The notes under the pieces were generated by a model that did not search any database, was not told the origin of the DNA, and saw only the letters and a program-made list of their open reading frames with translations. This document shows, in pieces, positions 24,924 through 35,368 of a stretch of 51,483 nucleotides of DNA. This DNA comes from Reyranella sp. (lineage in GTDB: Bacteria > Pseudomonadota > Alphaproteobacteria > Reyranellales > Reyranellaceae). The stretch is taken from the NCBI GenBank assembly GCA_029946105.1, contig JAQSDW010000070.1:1-51483 (forward strand). Direction: 5' to 3'. The position numbers were made by a program, and so were the translations under genes. Within the stretch, counting starts at the first letter, position 1. Each line of letters starts with the position of its first letter.

Positions 24924-25826
24924 TTACTCAAGAATATCATTTTCGATCCGACGGTGCGCCTCGCGGCGGTCATGATGCCACGTATAAAGACCGCTCGCCA
25001 CGATGATCGCAGCGCCGGCCAGCGTCCAATGGTCGGGGATATCGCCGAAGACCAGGGCCCCCAGGACCGCCGCCCAGACCAGCAAGGTGTAACTGTAGGG
25101 TTGCACAGCGCCGGCGTCGGCATGATCGAGGGCCTTGATCAGCGCGTAGTGGGCGAGTGCGCCCAGCAGCGCGATGGCGATCAGCAAGGCCCAGGCCGTG
25201 GAATCCGGCCAGCGCCACTGCCAGGGACCGACCAACGTGGTGGCACCGAAGGCCACGAAGGCCGACCACACCAGTGTCGTGTCCGGAGAGTCGGTGCGCG
25301 AGCAGAGTCGGACGAGGACCTGGTAGCCGGCCCACAGCACGGCGCCGAGCAGCGGCAGCAGCATCGGCCAGTCGAGTGTTCGAAGGCCGGGGCGCACGAT
25401 CATCAGCATGCCGGCGAAGGCCACGGCGACGGCCAGCCAGCGGGCGAGGCCGGCGCGCTCGCCGAGGAAGAATGCGCCGAGCGCGATCACGATCAGCGGC
25501 GAGGTAGCGGCGATGGCATGGGTGTCGGCAAGCGGCAGATAGTTGAAGGCGAGCACGAAGACGGCGCTTTCCACGACCGCCAGCAGCGCCCGTCCGCCCT
25601 GCAGCCAGGGCCGTTGCGTGCGCGCCGCGCTGACGAGTCCGCGGCGGCGGACGACGAACCAGGCGAAGACGCAGAACACGGCGTAGCGGATCCACATCAT
25701 CTGGCCGATGGCGTAGTCGGCCACCAGCCACTTGGAGATTGCATCCATGCTGGCGAAGCCCAGCATGGCCAGCATGGTGTAGAGCGCGCCGAGCGAGGTG
25801 TTGCTGCGCGCCGCCGTCGATCTCAT
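24924..25826 (-). CDS. EamA/DMT-family transporter
   Basis: Inner-membrane drug/metabolite transporter of 300 residues with ten hydrophobic spans in two EamA repeats. Visible repeat signatures: MLGFASMDAISKWLVADY near 19-36, ATSPLIVIALGAFFLGERAGLARWLAV near 88-114, and the second-repeat PYSYTLLVWAAVLGALVFGDIPDHWTLAGAAIIVASG in two pieces. The start overlaps the LLM monooxygenase stop in an ATGA junction, so it is translated from the same message. It probably exports a metabolite. Nothing defines which one. Confidence 0.9.
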   Translation of the reverse strand: MRSTAARSNTSLGALYTMLAMLGFASMDAISKWLVADYAIGQMMWIRYAVFCVFAWFVVRRRGLVSAARTQRPWLQGGRALLAVVESAVFVLAFNYLPLADTHAIAATSPLIVIALGAFFLGERAGLARWLAVAVAFAGMLMIVRPGLRTLDWPMLLPLLGAVLWAGYQVLVRLCSRTDSPDTTLVWSAFVAFGATTLVGPWQWRWPDSTAWALLIAIALLGALAHYALIKALDHADAGAVQPYSYTLLVWAAVLGALVFGDIPDHWTLAGAAIIVASGLYTWHHDRREAHRRIENDILE

Positions 25827-26896
25827 TCCGCGGCAGCGACGCGTCGCGCCGGGGGACGGAAGGCGGGGATCACGCGTTCGGCGAACAGCTTCAGGCTCTT
25901 CATCGCCTTTTCGCGTCCGTAGTACGGCGGATAGTGCAGCAGCAGCGACGTCATGCCGGTGCGCGCCTGGATCTCGCGCAGGCGGGCAATCACTGTTTCG
26001 GCCGAGCCGTGCAGCAGGGTTGTGTTAAGCAGATCGTCGTAGCTCAACGCACCGCCCTTCTCTGACACCGACCCGAGATAACCCGCGGTCCCGGTGCCGC
26101 CGAAGTGCGCGATGTGGCGCACGATCGCTTCCTCGGTGTCGGCGCGCGCCTGCTGGTCGGTGTCGGCGATATAGACCCAACGCGCGATGTCGATCTCGCC
26201 GGCCGCCGGGTTCTTGGCGCGCTCGGCCGATGCCTTGGCGAGCTCGCGCTTGTAGAGCGCGGTCTGCGCCGCCAGCGTCTCGATGCTGGGCAAGGTCGAG
26301 AGCATCAGGCCGAAGCCGTTGCGCCCGCAGTAGCCGATCGAGCGATCGGTGCCGCCGGCCATGTAGAGCGGTGGATGCGGCATCTGCACGGGATGAGGCA
26401 GCATCTCGTAGGGCTCGGCCACGGTGCCGCTGAAATACTTGCCCTTGTGGTCGTAGCGTTGGCGATGGAAGGCATCGAACATCAGGCCGACCGCCTCCTC
26501 GACCATGTCGCGGCGGCCGTCGAAATCCTTGCCCAGCCCCACGAACTCATAGGGCCGATAGCCCGAGCCGATGCCCAGCATGACGCGGCCGTCGGACAGG
26601 ATATCGACGAAGCTGGTGTTCTCGACGACGCGGATCGGATCGTAGAGCGGCAGCGTGATCACGCCGGCAGCGAGCTTGATGCGGCTGGTCTTGGCCGCGA
26701 GGTAGGCCATGTAGGCAAAGCAGTCCGGCATGATGCCGTAGCCGGTCGAGAAATGATGCTCGGCAATCCACGCGGTGTCGTAGCCCAGGCGCTCGGCCTC
26801 GATGACCTCTTCTGTGGTGCGCTGATGCACGCCACGGTGTGGATAGGGCTCTTCCTTGGGGTTCGGATGCGAGGTGAAGAGGACGCCGAATTCCAT
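25823..26896 (-). CDS. LLM-class flavin-dependent monooxygenase
   Basis: Luciferase-like (bacterial luciferase superfamily) TIM-barrel oxidoreductase of 357 residues, using FMNH2 or F420. Typical segments: GYDTAWIAEHHFSTGYGIMPD near 38-58, ASRI-type TSRIKLAAGVITLPLYDPIRVVENTSFVDIL in two pieces, GRVMLGIGSGYRPYEFVGLG and the C-terminal RTGMTSLLLHYPPYYG. The ATG at 26896 follows AGGTGGG at good spacing and was preferred over an upstream GTG at 26905. It is coupled to the EamA gene. Confidence 0.92.
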   Translation of the reverse strand: MEFGVLFTSHPNPKEEPYPHRGVHQRTTEEVIEAERLGYDTAWIAEHHFSTGYGIMPDCFAYMAYLAAKTSRIKLAAGVITLPLYDPIRVVENTSFVDILSDGRVMLGIGSGYRPYEFVGLGKDFDGRRDMVEEAVGLMFDAFHRQRYDHKGKYFSGTVAEPYEMLPHPVQMPHPPLYMAGGTDRSIGYCGRNGFGLMLSTLPSIETLAAQTALYKRELAKASAERAKNPAAGEIDIARWVYIADTDQQARADTEEAIVRHIAHFGGTGTAGYLGSVSEKGGALSYDDLLNTTLLHGSAETVIARLREIQARTGMTSLLLHYPPYYGREKAMKSLKLFAERVIPAFRPPARRVAAAE

Positions 26897-26922
26897 GTTT
26901 CCCACCTAAATTTCGTTGCGCA

Positions 26923-26952
26923 ATCCTAGGACGGCAGCCATGCACTTGCCAA
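26923..26952 (-). promoter_or_regulatory. candidate sigma-70 promoter for the LLM-EamA operon
   Basis: On the minus strand TTGGCA (-35) and TAGGAT (-10) are separated by 18 bases, with the -10 about 26 bases from the ATG. Read by eye only. Confidence 0.35.
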
Positions 26953-26994
26953 CGATTGAGCGGTCCGCCTGGCGGGCGTAGCCTTCCTCAACCC

Positions 26995-27060
26995 ATGGAG
27001 GCTGCCATGACATTCGACCGTGGTGCGCAAGGAGGTCTGTCATGACTTTCGACTTGGTCG
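26995..27060 (+). repeat. duplicated translation start region with a 12-codon leader ORF
   Basis: GGAGGCTGCCATGACATTCG at 26997-27016 resembles GGAGGTCTGTCATGACTTTC at 27031-27050, in both cases a ribosome site followed by ATGAC(A/T)TTCGAC. The upstream copy opens a short frame at 27007 reading MTFDRGAQGGLS, whose TGA (27043-27045) overlaps the real ATG (27042) in an ATGA junction. The copies are about 35 bases apart. Confidence 0.7.
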
Positions 27061-28736
27061 TCAAGAACGGCATGATCGTCGATGGTTCCGGCCTGCCGCG
27101 CTTTCGCGGCGACATCGGCATCAAGGATGGCAAGATCGCCGAGATCGGCCGCATCGCTTCCACCGCCAAGGAAACCCTCGATGCCGAGGGCCACGTCGTG
27201 ACGCCGGGCTTCATCGACGGCCACACCCATATGGACGCGCAGATCTTCTGGGATCCGATCGGCACCAGCTCCTGCTTCCAGGGCGTGACCAGCGTGGTGA
27301 TGGGCAATTGCGGGTTCACGCTTGCGCCGTGCCGCGAGAGCGAAGCCGACCTCGTGTTCCGCAACCTCGAGCGCGCCGAGGACATCAGCCGCGCCGCCAT
27401 GCTGGCCGGCATCAAGTGGCGCTGGGAAACATTTCCCGAGTTCCTCGACGTGCTCGACACGCTGCCCAAGGGCATCAACTACGCGGGCTACGTCGGCCAC
27501 TGCGCACTGCGTACCTATGTGATGGGCCAGCGCGCCTTCACCGACGAGGCGACCGAGGACGACACAAAGGCGATGGCGCATCAGGTGAAAGCGGCGATCG
27601 CCGCCGGTGCCATCGGCTTTTCGACCACGCGCAGCGTCAATCACCAGACCTCCGACGACAAGCCGGTCGCGAGCCGGCTGGCGACCTGGGGCGAGTTCGA
27701 GACACTGGTCAAGGCGATGGGTGCCGGGCTGGTCGAGGTCGCGGGCGAGCCGCGCGGCGCCGACAGCGAAAAGGCACGCATTTATTATGAAGGCCTGTCG
27801 AAGCTCGCCATCGAGACCGGCCGGCCGATCACCTTCGGCCTGTTCAACCGGCGCAAGACCCCGGGCGCCTGGCGCACCACCTTCGACATCATCGAGCGCA
27901 CCGCGCAACGCGGTGGCCGGATGTTCGCCCAGGTGCATAGCCGGGCGCTGAACGTGCTGCTCTCGTTCGAGACGCAGCTGCCGTTCGACAAGTGGGAATT
28001 GTGGAGCGAGATGCGCGCCAAGCCGCTCGCCGAACAGAAGAAGGCGCTGCTCGATCCGGAGATGCGCCGCCGTCTGGTCGAGATCGCGTCCAAGCCCTAC
28101 GAGGGGCCGCAGGTGCGCGGCACCGAGGCGCGGCCGCCGGAATGGGACTGGATCTACGCCATGGACAAGATCCAGGGCCCACACAAGTCGATGGCCGAGC
28201 TGGCACGCCAGAAGAACACGCATCCGGTCGAGCTGATGATCGACATGGCGCTCGAGCGCGACATGAAGTTCTTCATGGTCCAGCCGATCGCCAACGAGAA
28301 CCAGACCGAGGCGCTGGAACTGATGAAGCACCCGCGCTCGGTCGTGACCTTCTCCGACTCGGGCGCGCACGTCTCGCAGATCATGGACTCCTCGCTGCAG
28401 ACCCATCTGCTCAGCCACTGGGTCCGCGAGAAGCAGGCCTTTGCGCTGGAAGAGGCGGTGAAGCTGATCACCTGCGATATCGCCACCCAGTTCGGCTTCC
28501 ACGACCGCGGCCTGCTGCGCGAGGGCATGGCGGCCGACATTGCGGTGTTCGATCCCGCGACGGTCGGCCCGCGCATGCCCGAGGTGGTCTGCGACCTGCC
28601 GGCCGGTGCCAAACGTCTGCGCCAGAAAGCCGACGGCATGCGGGCCACCATCGTGAATGGCCAGGTGGTGCTGCGCGACAACGAGCCGACGGGCAATCTG
28701 CCCGGCCAGCTCATTCGCAAGAAGCCGAAGCACTGA
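27042..28736 (+). CDS. N-acyl-D-amino-acid deacylase (D-aminoacylase family)
   Basis: Amidohydrolase-superfamily enzyme of 564 residues that removes acyl groups from D-amino acids or related N-acyl compounds. The N-terminal beta-sandwich begins FDLVVKNGMIVDGSG. Metal-site signatures follow: GFIDGHTHMD near 57-66, the metal-bridging Cys in GNCGFTLAPC near 88-97, YVGHCALRTYVMG and AQVHSRALN carrying further His residues, and FSDSGAHVSQIMD with the catalytic Asp. The C-terminal sandwich closes with MRATIVNGQVVLRDNEPTG. AAGGAGG gives a strong ribosome site, and a duplicated leader start lies just upstream. Confidence 0.93.
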   Translation: MTFDLVVKNGMIVDGSGLPRFRGDIGIKDGKIAEIGRIASTAKETLDAEGHVVTPGFIDGHTHMDAQIFWDPIGTSSCFQGVTSVVMGNCGFTLAPCRESEADLVFRNLERAEDISRAAMLAGIKWRWETFPEFLDVLDTLPKGINYAGYVGHCALRTYVMGQRAFTDEATEDDTKAMAHQVKAAIAAGAIGFSTTRSVNHQTSDDKPVASRLATWGEFETLVKAMGAGLVEVAGEPRGADSEKARIYYEGLSKLAIETGRPITFGLFNRRKTPGAWRTTFDIIERTAQRGGRMFAQVHSRALNVLLSFETQLPFDKWELWSEMRAKPLAEQKKALLDPEMRRRLVEIASKPYEGPQVRGTEARPPEWDWIYAMDKIQGPHKSMAELARQKNTHPVELMIDMALERDMKFFMVQPIANENQTEALELMKHPRSVVTFSDSGAHVSQIMDSSLQTHLLSHWVREKQAFALEEAVKLITCDIATQFGFHDRGLLREGMAADIAVFDPATVGPRMPEVVCDLPAGAKRLRQKADGMRATIVNGQVVLRDNEPTGNLPGQLIRKKPKH

Positions 28737-28770
28737 GTGGGAGAAGTCTTTCCTGCCTTAGTTTCGTCAC

Positions 28771-28799
28771 TTGACTTCGCTGCGCTGCACCATCATACA
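28771..28799 (+). promoter_or_regulatory. candidate sigma-70 promoter for the DEAD-box helicase
   Basis: TTGACT (28771-28776) and CATACA (28794-28799) are 17 bases apart in the 262-base gap before the helicase. CTTGACTTCG around the -35 is close to the alphaproteobacterial consensus. It would give an untranslated leader of about 190 bases. Confidence 0.4.
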
Positions 28800-28804
28800 C
28801 GCGC

Positions 28805-28826
28805 CAGCCCGCTGCTTCGCGGGCTG
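28805..28826 (+). other. 8-bp perfect hairpin at the likely helicase transcript start
   Basis: CAGCCCGC (28805-28812), loop TGCTTC, GCGGGCTG (28819-28826). It has no following T run, so a 5' stem-loop on the helicase leader fits as well as a terminator for the deacylase gene 70 bases upstream. Between it and the helicase a 17-codon basic frame (ATG at 28953, TGA at 29004-29006) overlaps the helicase start. Confidence 0.55.
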
Positions 28827-28998
28827 ACCAAGATTTCTCGCGATCGCGCGACGCGCCCCATTTTCTTGTGACGGCGCTTCATCCCGAGACAATCCCCCAA
28901 AGCAAGAGCCGTCCCAGCCGCGCGCGGGAACGGGCCAAAAGCCGCCCTACATATGCGTGCCCGAAAGGTACGGTGGGCGGCGAGAAGGACTATTTTCA

Positions 28999-30741
<1,743 letters not shown>

Positions 30742-30742
30742 C

Positions 30743-30780
30743 CGCTTGTAACCAAGCGAACCGTCGCTTGTAGCCAAGCG
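30743..30780. repeat. two copies of a 16-bp palindrome between convergent genes
   Basis: CGCTTGTAACCAAGCG (30743-30758) and CGCTTGTAGCCAAGCG (30765-30780), each a hairpin with a 6-bp stem and a 4-base loop, fill the 43-base gap between the helicase and the hydroxyacyl-CoA dehydrogenase. They could act as a two-way terminator, though there is no T run. A third copy of the family is at 38683. Confidence 0.75.
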
Positions 30781-30784
30781 GCGA

Positions 30785-31714
30785 CTAGACGATCCCTTCC
30801 TCGCGGAAGATTTCGAGACATTTGCGAAGAGCGCGCTCATATCGGGCGCGCTCTTTTGCGATGGACTCGTCGTTCCACGGGAAGAACCCGCCCTTGGTCT
30901 TGAAGCCGATGCGGCCCTCGTCGACGTTGCGCTGGAGCAGCGGCGGCGGGCCAGGGGCGTTGGTGAGATCGGGCCAGATGATCTTGGCGACGGCACAGGT
31001 CGTGTCCCAGCCCGAATGCTCCTTCTGCATGATCGGGCCGGCGGCGGCGTAACGGAAGCCGAACGACAGCCGCACCGTGGCGTCGACATCCTCGGCCGAG
31101 GCGACGCCTTGGTCGATCAGCCACAGGGCTTCGCGCATCAGCGCACCCTGGATGCGGTTGCCGAGAAAGCCGATCACGTCCTTCTTCACCTGCACCGGCC
31201 GCTTGCCCAGCGAGGCCATGATCGCGCCGACCTTTTCAGCAACGGTCACGTCGCTGTGGACCGACCGCACGACCTCGACCAGCGGGATCAGGTGCGCCGG
31301 CATGAAGAAGTGCAGGCCCAGCATGCGGCCCTGCGTCTTGAGGCCCTTGGCGATCTCGCTGATCGGGAAGCTCGAGGAATTCGAGGTGAGCGCGCAGTCG
31401 GGTCGCGCGAGTTTCTCCATGTCGGCGAAGATCTGCTGCTTCAGCGCCAGGTCCTCCGTCACCGTTTCGACGACCAGGTCGATCTTGGGCCACGGCGCTT
31501 CGGGAAGTGTTGCATAGGTCGCGAGGCCCGACGTGTCGGCGGGCTTGCCCATCGACGCCAGCGCCTTGGCGGCTGCCGCCGGCAGGCCGTCGCGCGTGGA
31601 AGCCGAGCGCGACACCACATCGACCTTCCAGCCGCCGCCCAGGAACATGGCGATGATGCCCACGCCCATGGTCCCGCCACCCAATACCAGTGCGCGCTGT
31701 TCGCTTTGCGACAT
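30785..31714 (-). CDS. 3-hydroxyacyl-CoA dehydrogenase family protein
   Basis: NAD-dependent beta-hydroxyacyl-CoA dehydrogenase, 309 residues, oxidising 3-hydroxyacyl-CoA in beta-oxidation. The Rossmann loop is LVLGGGTMGVGIIAMFL near 9-25, SNSSSFPISEIA follows, catalytic His and Glu are in LHFFMPAHLIPLVEVV, and GFLGNRIQGALMREAL is the conserved hinge. The C-terminal domain includes a KTKGGFFPW signature. The ATG at 31714 follows GGAGGACA; longer starts would run into the divergent promoter. It diverges from a crotonase gene (83-base gap), which probably works in the same pathway. Single-domain carnitine dehydrogenases are the main alternative. Confidence 0.9.
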   Translation of the reverse strand: MSQSEQRALVLGGGTMGVGIIAMFLGGGWKVDVVSRSASTRDGLPAAAAKALASMGKPADTSGLATYATLPEAPWPKIDLVVETVTEDLALKQQIFADMEKLARPDCALTSNSSSFPISEIAKGLKTQGRMLGLHFFMPAHLIPLVEVVRSVHSDVTVAEKVGAIMASLGKRPVQVKKDVIGFLGNRIQGALMREALWLIDQGVASAEDVDATVRLSFGFRYAAAGPIMQKEHSGWDTTCAVAKIIWPDLTNAPGPPPLLQRNVDEGRIGFKTKGGFFPWNDESIAKERARYERALRKCLEIFREEGIV

Positions 31715-31797
31715 TCTTTGTCCTCCCATATCGACGAGCCCCCGGGGGCGGGGCAATATCCGCGACCAATTCATCGGCTTCAACCCGGGGGAAACGC

Positions 31798-32571
31798 ATG
31801 AGCGCCACCTTTAAAGACATCGGCGTCAGCACGGACGGTCACGTCGGTATCGTCGAGATCCAGCGCCCGCCGCACAATTTCTTCGACAATTCGCTGATCA
31901 ATCAGATCGCCGACGCCTTCGAGGCCTTCGACAGGGACATGAACGTCCGCGCCTATGTGCTGTGCGCGCAGGGCAAGTCGTTCTGCGCCGGTGCCGACTT
32001 TGCCAACCGGCCGCAGACCGGCGCGGCCGAGAGCGGCAAGCACCTCTACAAGGAGGCGACGCGCCTGTTTCGCTCCAAGAAGCCCAGCGTGGCGGCGGTC
32101 CAGGGCGCAGCGATCGGCGGCGGCCTTGGCCTCGCGATCATGCCGGACTTCCGCGTCGCCTGTCCGGAATCGCGCTTCGCCGCCAACTTCACGCGGCTGG
32201 GCTTTCATCCCGGCTTCTCGCTCACCTTCACGCTGCCGCGGCTGATCGGCCAGCAGCGCGCCAACCTGATGTTCTACACCGGTCGTCGAATCGGTGGTGA
32301 GGAAGCCTTCGCCTGGGGCATGGCCGACGTACTGGTGCCGCTGGCCGACGTGCGCAAGGCGGCCATCGACCTCGCCAAGGAGATTGCCGAGGGCGCGCCG
32401 CTCGCCGTCCAGTCGACGCGCGAGACCATGCGCCGCGGCTTTGCCGACGGGGCCGAGGCCGCCACCGAACGCGAACTCACCGAGCAGGATTGGACACGCA
32501 AGACCGAGGACTTCAAGGAAGGCATCAAGTCCTACGCCGAGAAGCGCCCCGGCAACTGGAAGGGTCGCTAG
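31798..32571 (+). CDS. crotonase-family protein
   Basis: Crotonase superfamily member of 257 residues. The oxyanion blocks GKSFCAGADFANRP near 59-72 and AVQGAAIGGGLGLAI near 99-113 are normal. The first catalytic-acid position reads FTRLGFHPGFSLTF and so has no Glu, which suggests an isomerase, thioesterase or hydratase variant rather than classic crotonase. It leads a run with the SDR (5-base gap) and the DUF423 gene, and is divergent from the hydroxyacyl-CoA dehydrogenase, consistent with breakdown of an acyl-CoA. Confidence 0.9.
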   Translation: MSATFKDIGVSTDGHVGIVEIQRPPHNFFDNSLINQIADAFEAFDRDMNVRAYVLCAQGKSFCAGADFANRPQTGAAESGKHLYKEATRLFRSKKPSVAAVQGAAIGGGLGLAIMPDFRVACPESRFAANFTRLGFHPGFSLTFTLPRLIGQQRANLMFYTGRRIGGEEAFAWGMADVLVPLADVRKAAIDLAKEIAEGAPLAVQSTRETMRRGFADGAEAATERELTEQDWTRKTEDFKEGIKSYAEKRPGNWKGR

Positions 32572-32576
32572 ATCTC

Positions 32577-33377
32577 ATGACGCAGGTCTCGGGCAAGGTC
32601 GCCGTCGTCACTGGCGGTGCTTCCGGTATCGGCGAGGCCTGCTCGGAGACGCTGGCGCGTGAGGGGGCAGCGGTCCTCATCACCGACATCGACGGTGCCC
32701 TAGGCAAGGACGTCGTCCAGCGCATCATCAAGGCCGGCGGCAAGGCGCACTATCTGCCTCATGACGTGCGCGACGAGGCCGCCTGGCCCGGCGTGATCGC
32801 CGAGGCCGAGAAGCGCTTCGGCCGGCTCGACATCATGGTGGCCAATGCCGGCATCGGCATCATGGCGCCGATCGCCGAGATGACGCTCGCCGACTGGCAG
32901 CGCCAGCAGGCGATCAACCTCGATGGCGTGTTCCTCTCGATCAAGCACTCGATCCCGGCAATGAAACGTGCCGGCGGCGGCTCGCTTGTGCTCATGTCGT
33001 CGATCGCGGGCCTGCGCGGCGCGCCCGGACTTGCCGCCTATTCGGCGACCAAGGGCGGCGTGCGGCTGCTGGCCAAGTCGGTGGCGCTCGAGCATGCGCA
33101 CGACAACATCCGCTGCAATTCGGTCCATCCCGGCATCATCGCCACGCCGATCTGGGGCAAGATCCCGACCGGAGCCGAAGGCAACCGCCGCAATGCGCCG
33201 ATCGATCCGCGCGAGCGCGCCGCTGCATCCGTGCCGTTGCCGCGCGTCGGCGAGGCGCAGGACATCGCCAACGGCGTGCTGTTCCTCTGCACCGAGGCGG
33301 CGAACTACATGACCGGCCAGGAGTTGGTCATCGACGGCGGCATGACCGCCGGCGGAAGGCCGACACGGCCGCAATAG
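32577..33377 (+). CDS. short-chain dehydrogenase/reductase
   Basis: Classical SDR, 266 residues. It has TGGASGIG near 13-20, NAG near 91-93, a catalytic Ser in MSSIAGLRG, the YSATK Tyr/Lys pair near 158-162 and a C-terminal YMTGQELVIDGGMTAGG. An Asp in ITDIDG at the end of the second strand favours NAD over NADP. It follows the crotonase gene by 5 bases, so a 3-hydroxyacyl-CoA or hydroxy-acid substrate is likely (inference). Confidence 0.94.
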   Translation: MTQVSGKVAVVTGGASGIGEACSETLAREGAAVLITDIDGALGKDVVQRIIKAGGKAHYLPHDVRDEAAWPGVIAEAEKRFGRLDIMVANAGIGIMAPIAEMTLADWQRQQAINLDGVFLSIKHSIPAMKRAGGGSLVLMSSIAGLRGAPGLAAYSATKGGVRLLAKSVALEHAHDNIRCNSVHPGIIATPIWGKIPTGAEGNRRNAPIDPRERAAASVPLPRVGEAQDIANGVLFLCTEAANYMTGQELVIDGGMTAGGRPTRPQ

Positions 33378-33382
33378 CCTCG

Positions 33383-33787
33383 ATGGGCGGCGCTTCGGCA
33401 CGAGGCTGGATCGCCGTCGCGGCCGTGAGCGGCGCGATCTCGGTCGTTGTCGGCGCCTTTGCCGCGCACGGCATCGATCCCGCCACGGCGGCCGGCGCGA
33501 AGGCGCGCGAATGGCTACAGACCGGCAGCCAATACGAGATGATCCATGCGCTCGCCATGCTGGTCATCGCCGCTCTCTGTGCCGTCGGGCGGCTGGAGAA
33601 ACGGCTCGCGATCGCCGCGCAATGCCTGTTCCTTCTGGGTGGTGTGCTGTTTCCCGGCGCCCTCTACGCGATGGCCTTCGGCGGTCCGCGATGGTTCGGC
33701 GCCGTCGCGCCGATCGGTGGGACCGCCTTCATCCTGGGCTGGCTCTGCCTGGGTCTCGCGGCGTTGACCAAGCCCGACGCCGACTGA
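33383..33787 (+). CDS. DUF423 small membrane protein
   Basis: Integral membrane protein of 134 residues in the DUF423 (YgdD-like) family. The N-terminal family signature AAVSGAISVVVGAFAAHGI is followed by a short amphipathic helix (EWLQTGSQYEMIHALAML) and three more hydrophobic spans, ending LGWLCLGLAAL. The function of the family is not known. It begins 5 bases after the SDR stop, so it is cotranscribed with it. The 101-base gap that follows holds no gene I can support. Confidence 0.9.
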   Translation: MGGASARGWIAVAAVSGAISVVVGAFAAHGIDPATAAGAKAREWLQTGSQYEMIHALAMLVIAALCAVGRLEKRLAIAAQCLFLLGGVLFPGALYAMAFGGPRWFGAVAPIGGTAFILGWLCLGLAALTKPDAD

Positions 33788-33888
33788 CGTCAGGAAGGCT
33801 GCTCGTCCATCAGCACGGTCGGGTGGACGGCCGGCGCACCGCATGTGACGATTGCACCCGGAAAGACGGTGTTTGGGGGAACGGCGGC

Positions 33889-35328
33889 ATGAAGGTCGGC
33901 GGCTGGTTTGGGCTCTGCGGCGTCGCACTTTTTCTGCCGAACCTTACTGCGGCCGATTCAATCTCCGGGTCATCAACCCAGATCGGTGCCTGGCGGGTCA
34001 CCGCCTATACGCGCAATCAGACCGGCATGTTCGACCACTGCGCGCTCTATCGCGTGCAGAACGAGGGCTTCGGCCTCGCACTCGGCTACACCGTGCACGG
34101 CATCTGGACTTTGGCCGCCGAGGCGCCAACCTGGAACCTTGTTGCCAAGGAATCCTACACCGCGACGTTGCAGGTCGGCTCTGCGTCCTACATCGCCACC
34201 GGCCGCGCCTTCGATACCCGTGGCATGACCTTCAACGTGGCACCCGAGATCTTCGACCAACTCAAGTCGGGCACTCAATTCACGGTATCGGCCAACCAGA
34301 AGCGCTACACGATCAGTCTCGACGGCATCGAGGCCGCCCAGCAGCGCACGCGCGATTGCGTCAAGCAGTACGCGACGGCCGCGCGGCCCCCGTCCCCGTC
34401 CCCGCCGGGAACGGCGAACACACTGGTGACGGTGATCCAGACGCTGCTGACCCGGCTCGGATACGATCCCGGCCCGACCAACGGCGTCGCCGGGCTCAAG
34501 ACCAATATGGCGATCTCGGCCTTTCAGAAGAGCATCGGCGAGCGCGGCGACGGTCTGCCGTCGGAGGCTCTGCGCGGCCAGCTTGAGAGAGCGGTGGCCT
34601 CGCGCGGCCCTGCTGGAAATTCAGGCAGCGCGCCGGCACCAGCGGTCTCAGCGCCACCGTCGACCCAACGCCCGCCCGGGACCCCGAAGGAAAAGGCCGC
34701 TGTGAGTTCGGGCACCGGCTTCTTCATCGCGCCCAGCACCGTCGTTACCAACTTCCATGTGGTCAACGGCTGCGTCGAGTTGCGCCTGCGCAAGAGCGGA
34801 GGCGACTTGGGCCCTGCGCGCGTTGTTGCAACCAGCCGCTCCGACGATCTGGCCGCGTTGCGCGCCTCGAACCCGTCGAAGAGCTTCTTCAAGTTACGGG
34901 TCGGCGCGCCGATCAAACCCGCCGAGCCGGTGCTGGTGTTCGGCTATCCGCTGGCCGAGGCACTGTCGTCGGCCGGCAACACCACACTCGGCAACGTCAC
35001 TGCGCTGACCGGCATGCGCGACGACTCGCGCTTCCTCCAGATCTCGGCCGCGGTGCAGCCCGGCAATAGCGGTGGCCCGGCGGTCGACGAGGCCGGTCGC
35101 CTGATGGGCGTGGTCGTTTCCAAGCTGAATGCTGTCGCCATCGCGCGCATCACCGGCGACATTCCCCAAAATGTGAACTTCGCCATCAAGGTAACGACCC
35201 TCATGAATTTCCTCGAGGCGCACAACATTGCCTACGAGCCAGCCGACGTCGCCGCGCGCGAATTGCCGGTGACCGAGCGTGCCCAGCGAGCGGATGCCAG
35301 CAGTATTCAGGTGGAATGCTGGAAATAG
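33889..35328 (+). CDS. secreted trypsin-like protease with IalB-like and peptidoglycan-binding domains
   Basis: Exported protein of 479 residues. A signal peptide covers about 1-23. Residues about 30-155 form a beta-rich domain with paired Cys (DHCALYRV, RTRDCVKQY) that resembles invasion-protein-B-like modules. A Pro/Ser linker leads to a peptidoglycan-binding type 1 domain, about 172-232 (LVTVIQTLLTRLGYDPGPTN, AISAFQKSIG). After a second linker a trypsin/DegP-like protease follows with His 290 (VTNFHVV), Asp 319/320 (RSDDLAALR) and Ser 394 (PGNSGGP). The full triad is present. There is no PDZ domain. The likely role is envelope stress proteolysis held at the cell wall. Confidence 0.88.
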   Translation: MKVGGWFGLCGVALFLPNLTAADSISGSSTQIGAWRVTAYTRNQTGMFDHCALYRVQNEGFGLALGYTVHGIWTLAAEAPTWNLVAKESYTATLQVGSASYIATGRAFDTRGMTFNVAPEIFDQLKSGTQFTVSANQKRYTISLDGIEAAQQRTRDCVKQYATAARPPSPSPPGTANTLVTVIQTLLTRLGYDPGPTNGVAGLKTNMAISAFQKSIGERGDGLPSEALRGQLERAVASRGPAGNSGSAPAPAVSAPPSTQRPPGTPKEKAAVSSGTGFFIAPSTVVTNFHVVNGCVELRLRKSGGDLGPARVVATSRSDDLAALRASNPSKSFFKLRVGAPIKPAEPVLVFGYPLAEALSSAGNTTLGNVTALTGMRDDSRFLQISAAVQPGNSGGPAVDEAGRLMGVVVSKLNAVAIARITGDIPQNVNFAIKVTTLMNFLEAHNIAYEPADVAARELPVTERAQRADASSIQVECWK

Positions 35329-35368
35329 TATTTTGGAGCGCCCTTGATCGCGTCAGAGCGCTGGGACG

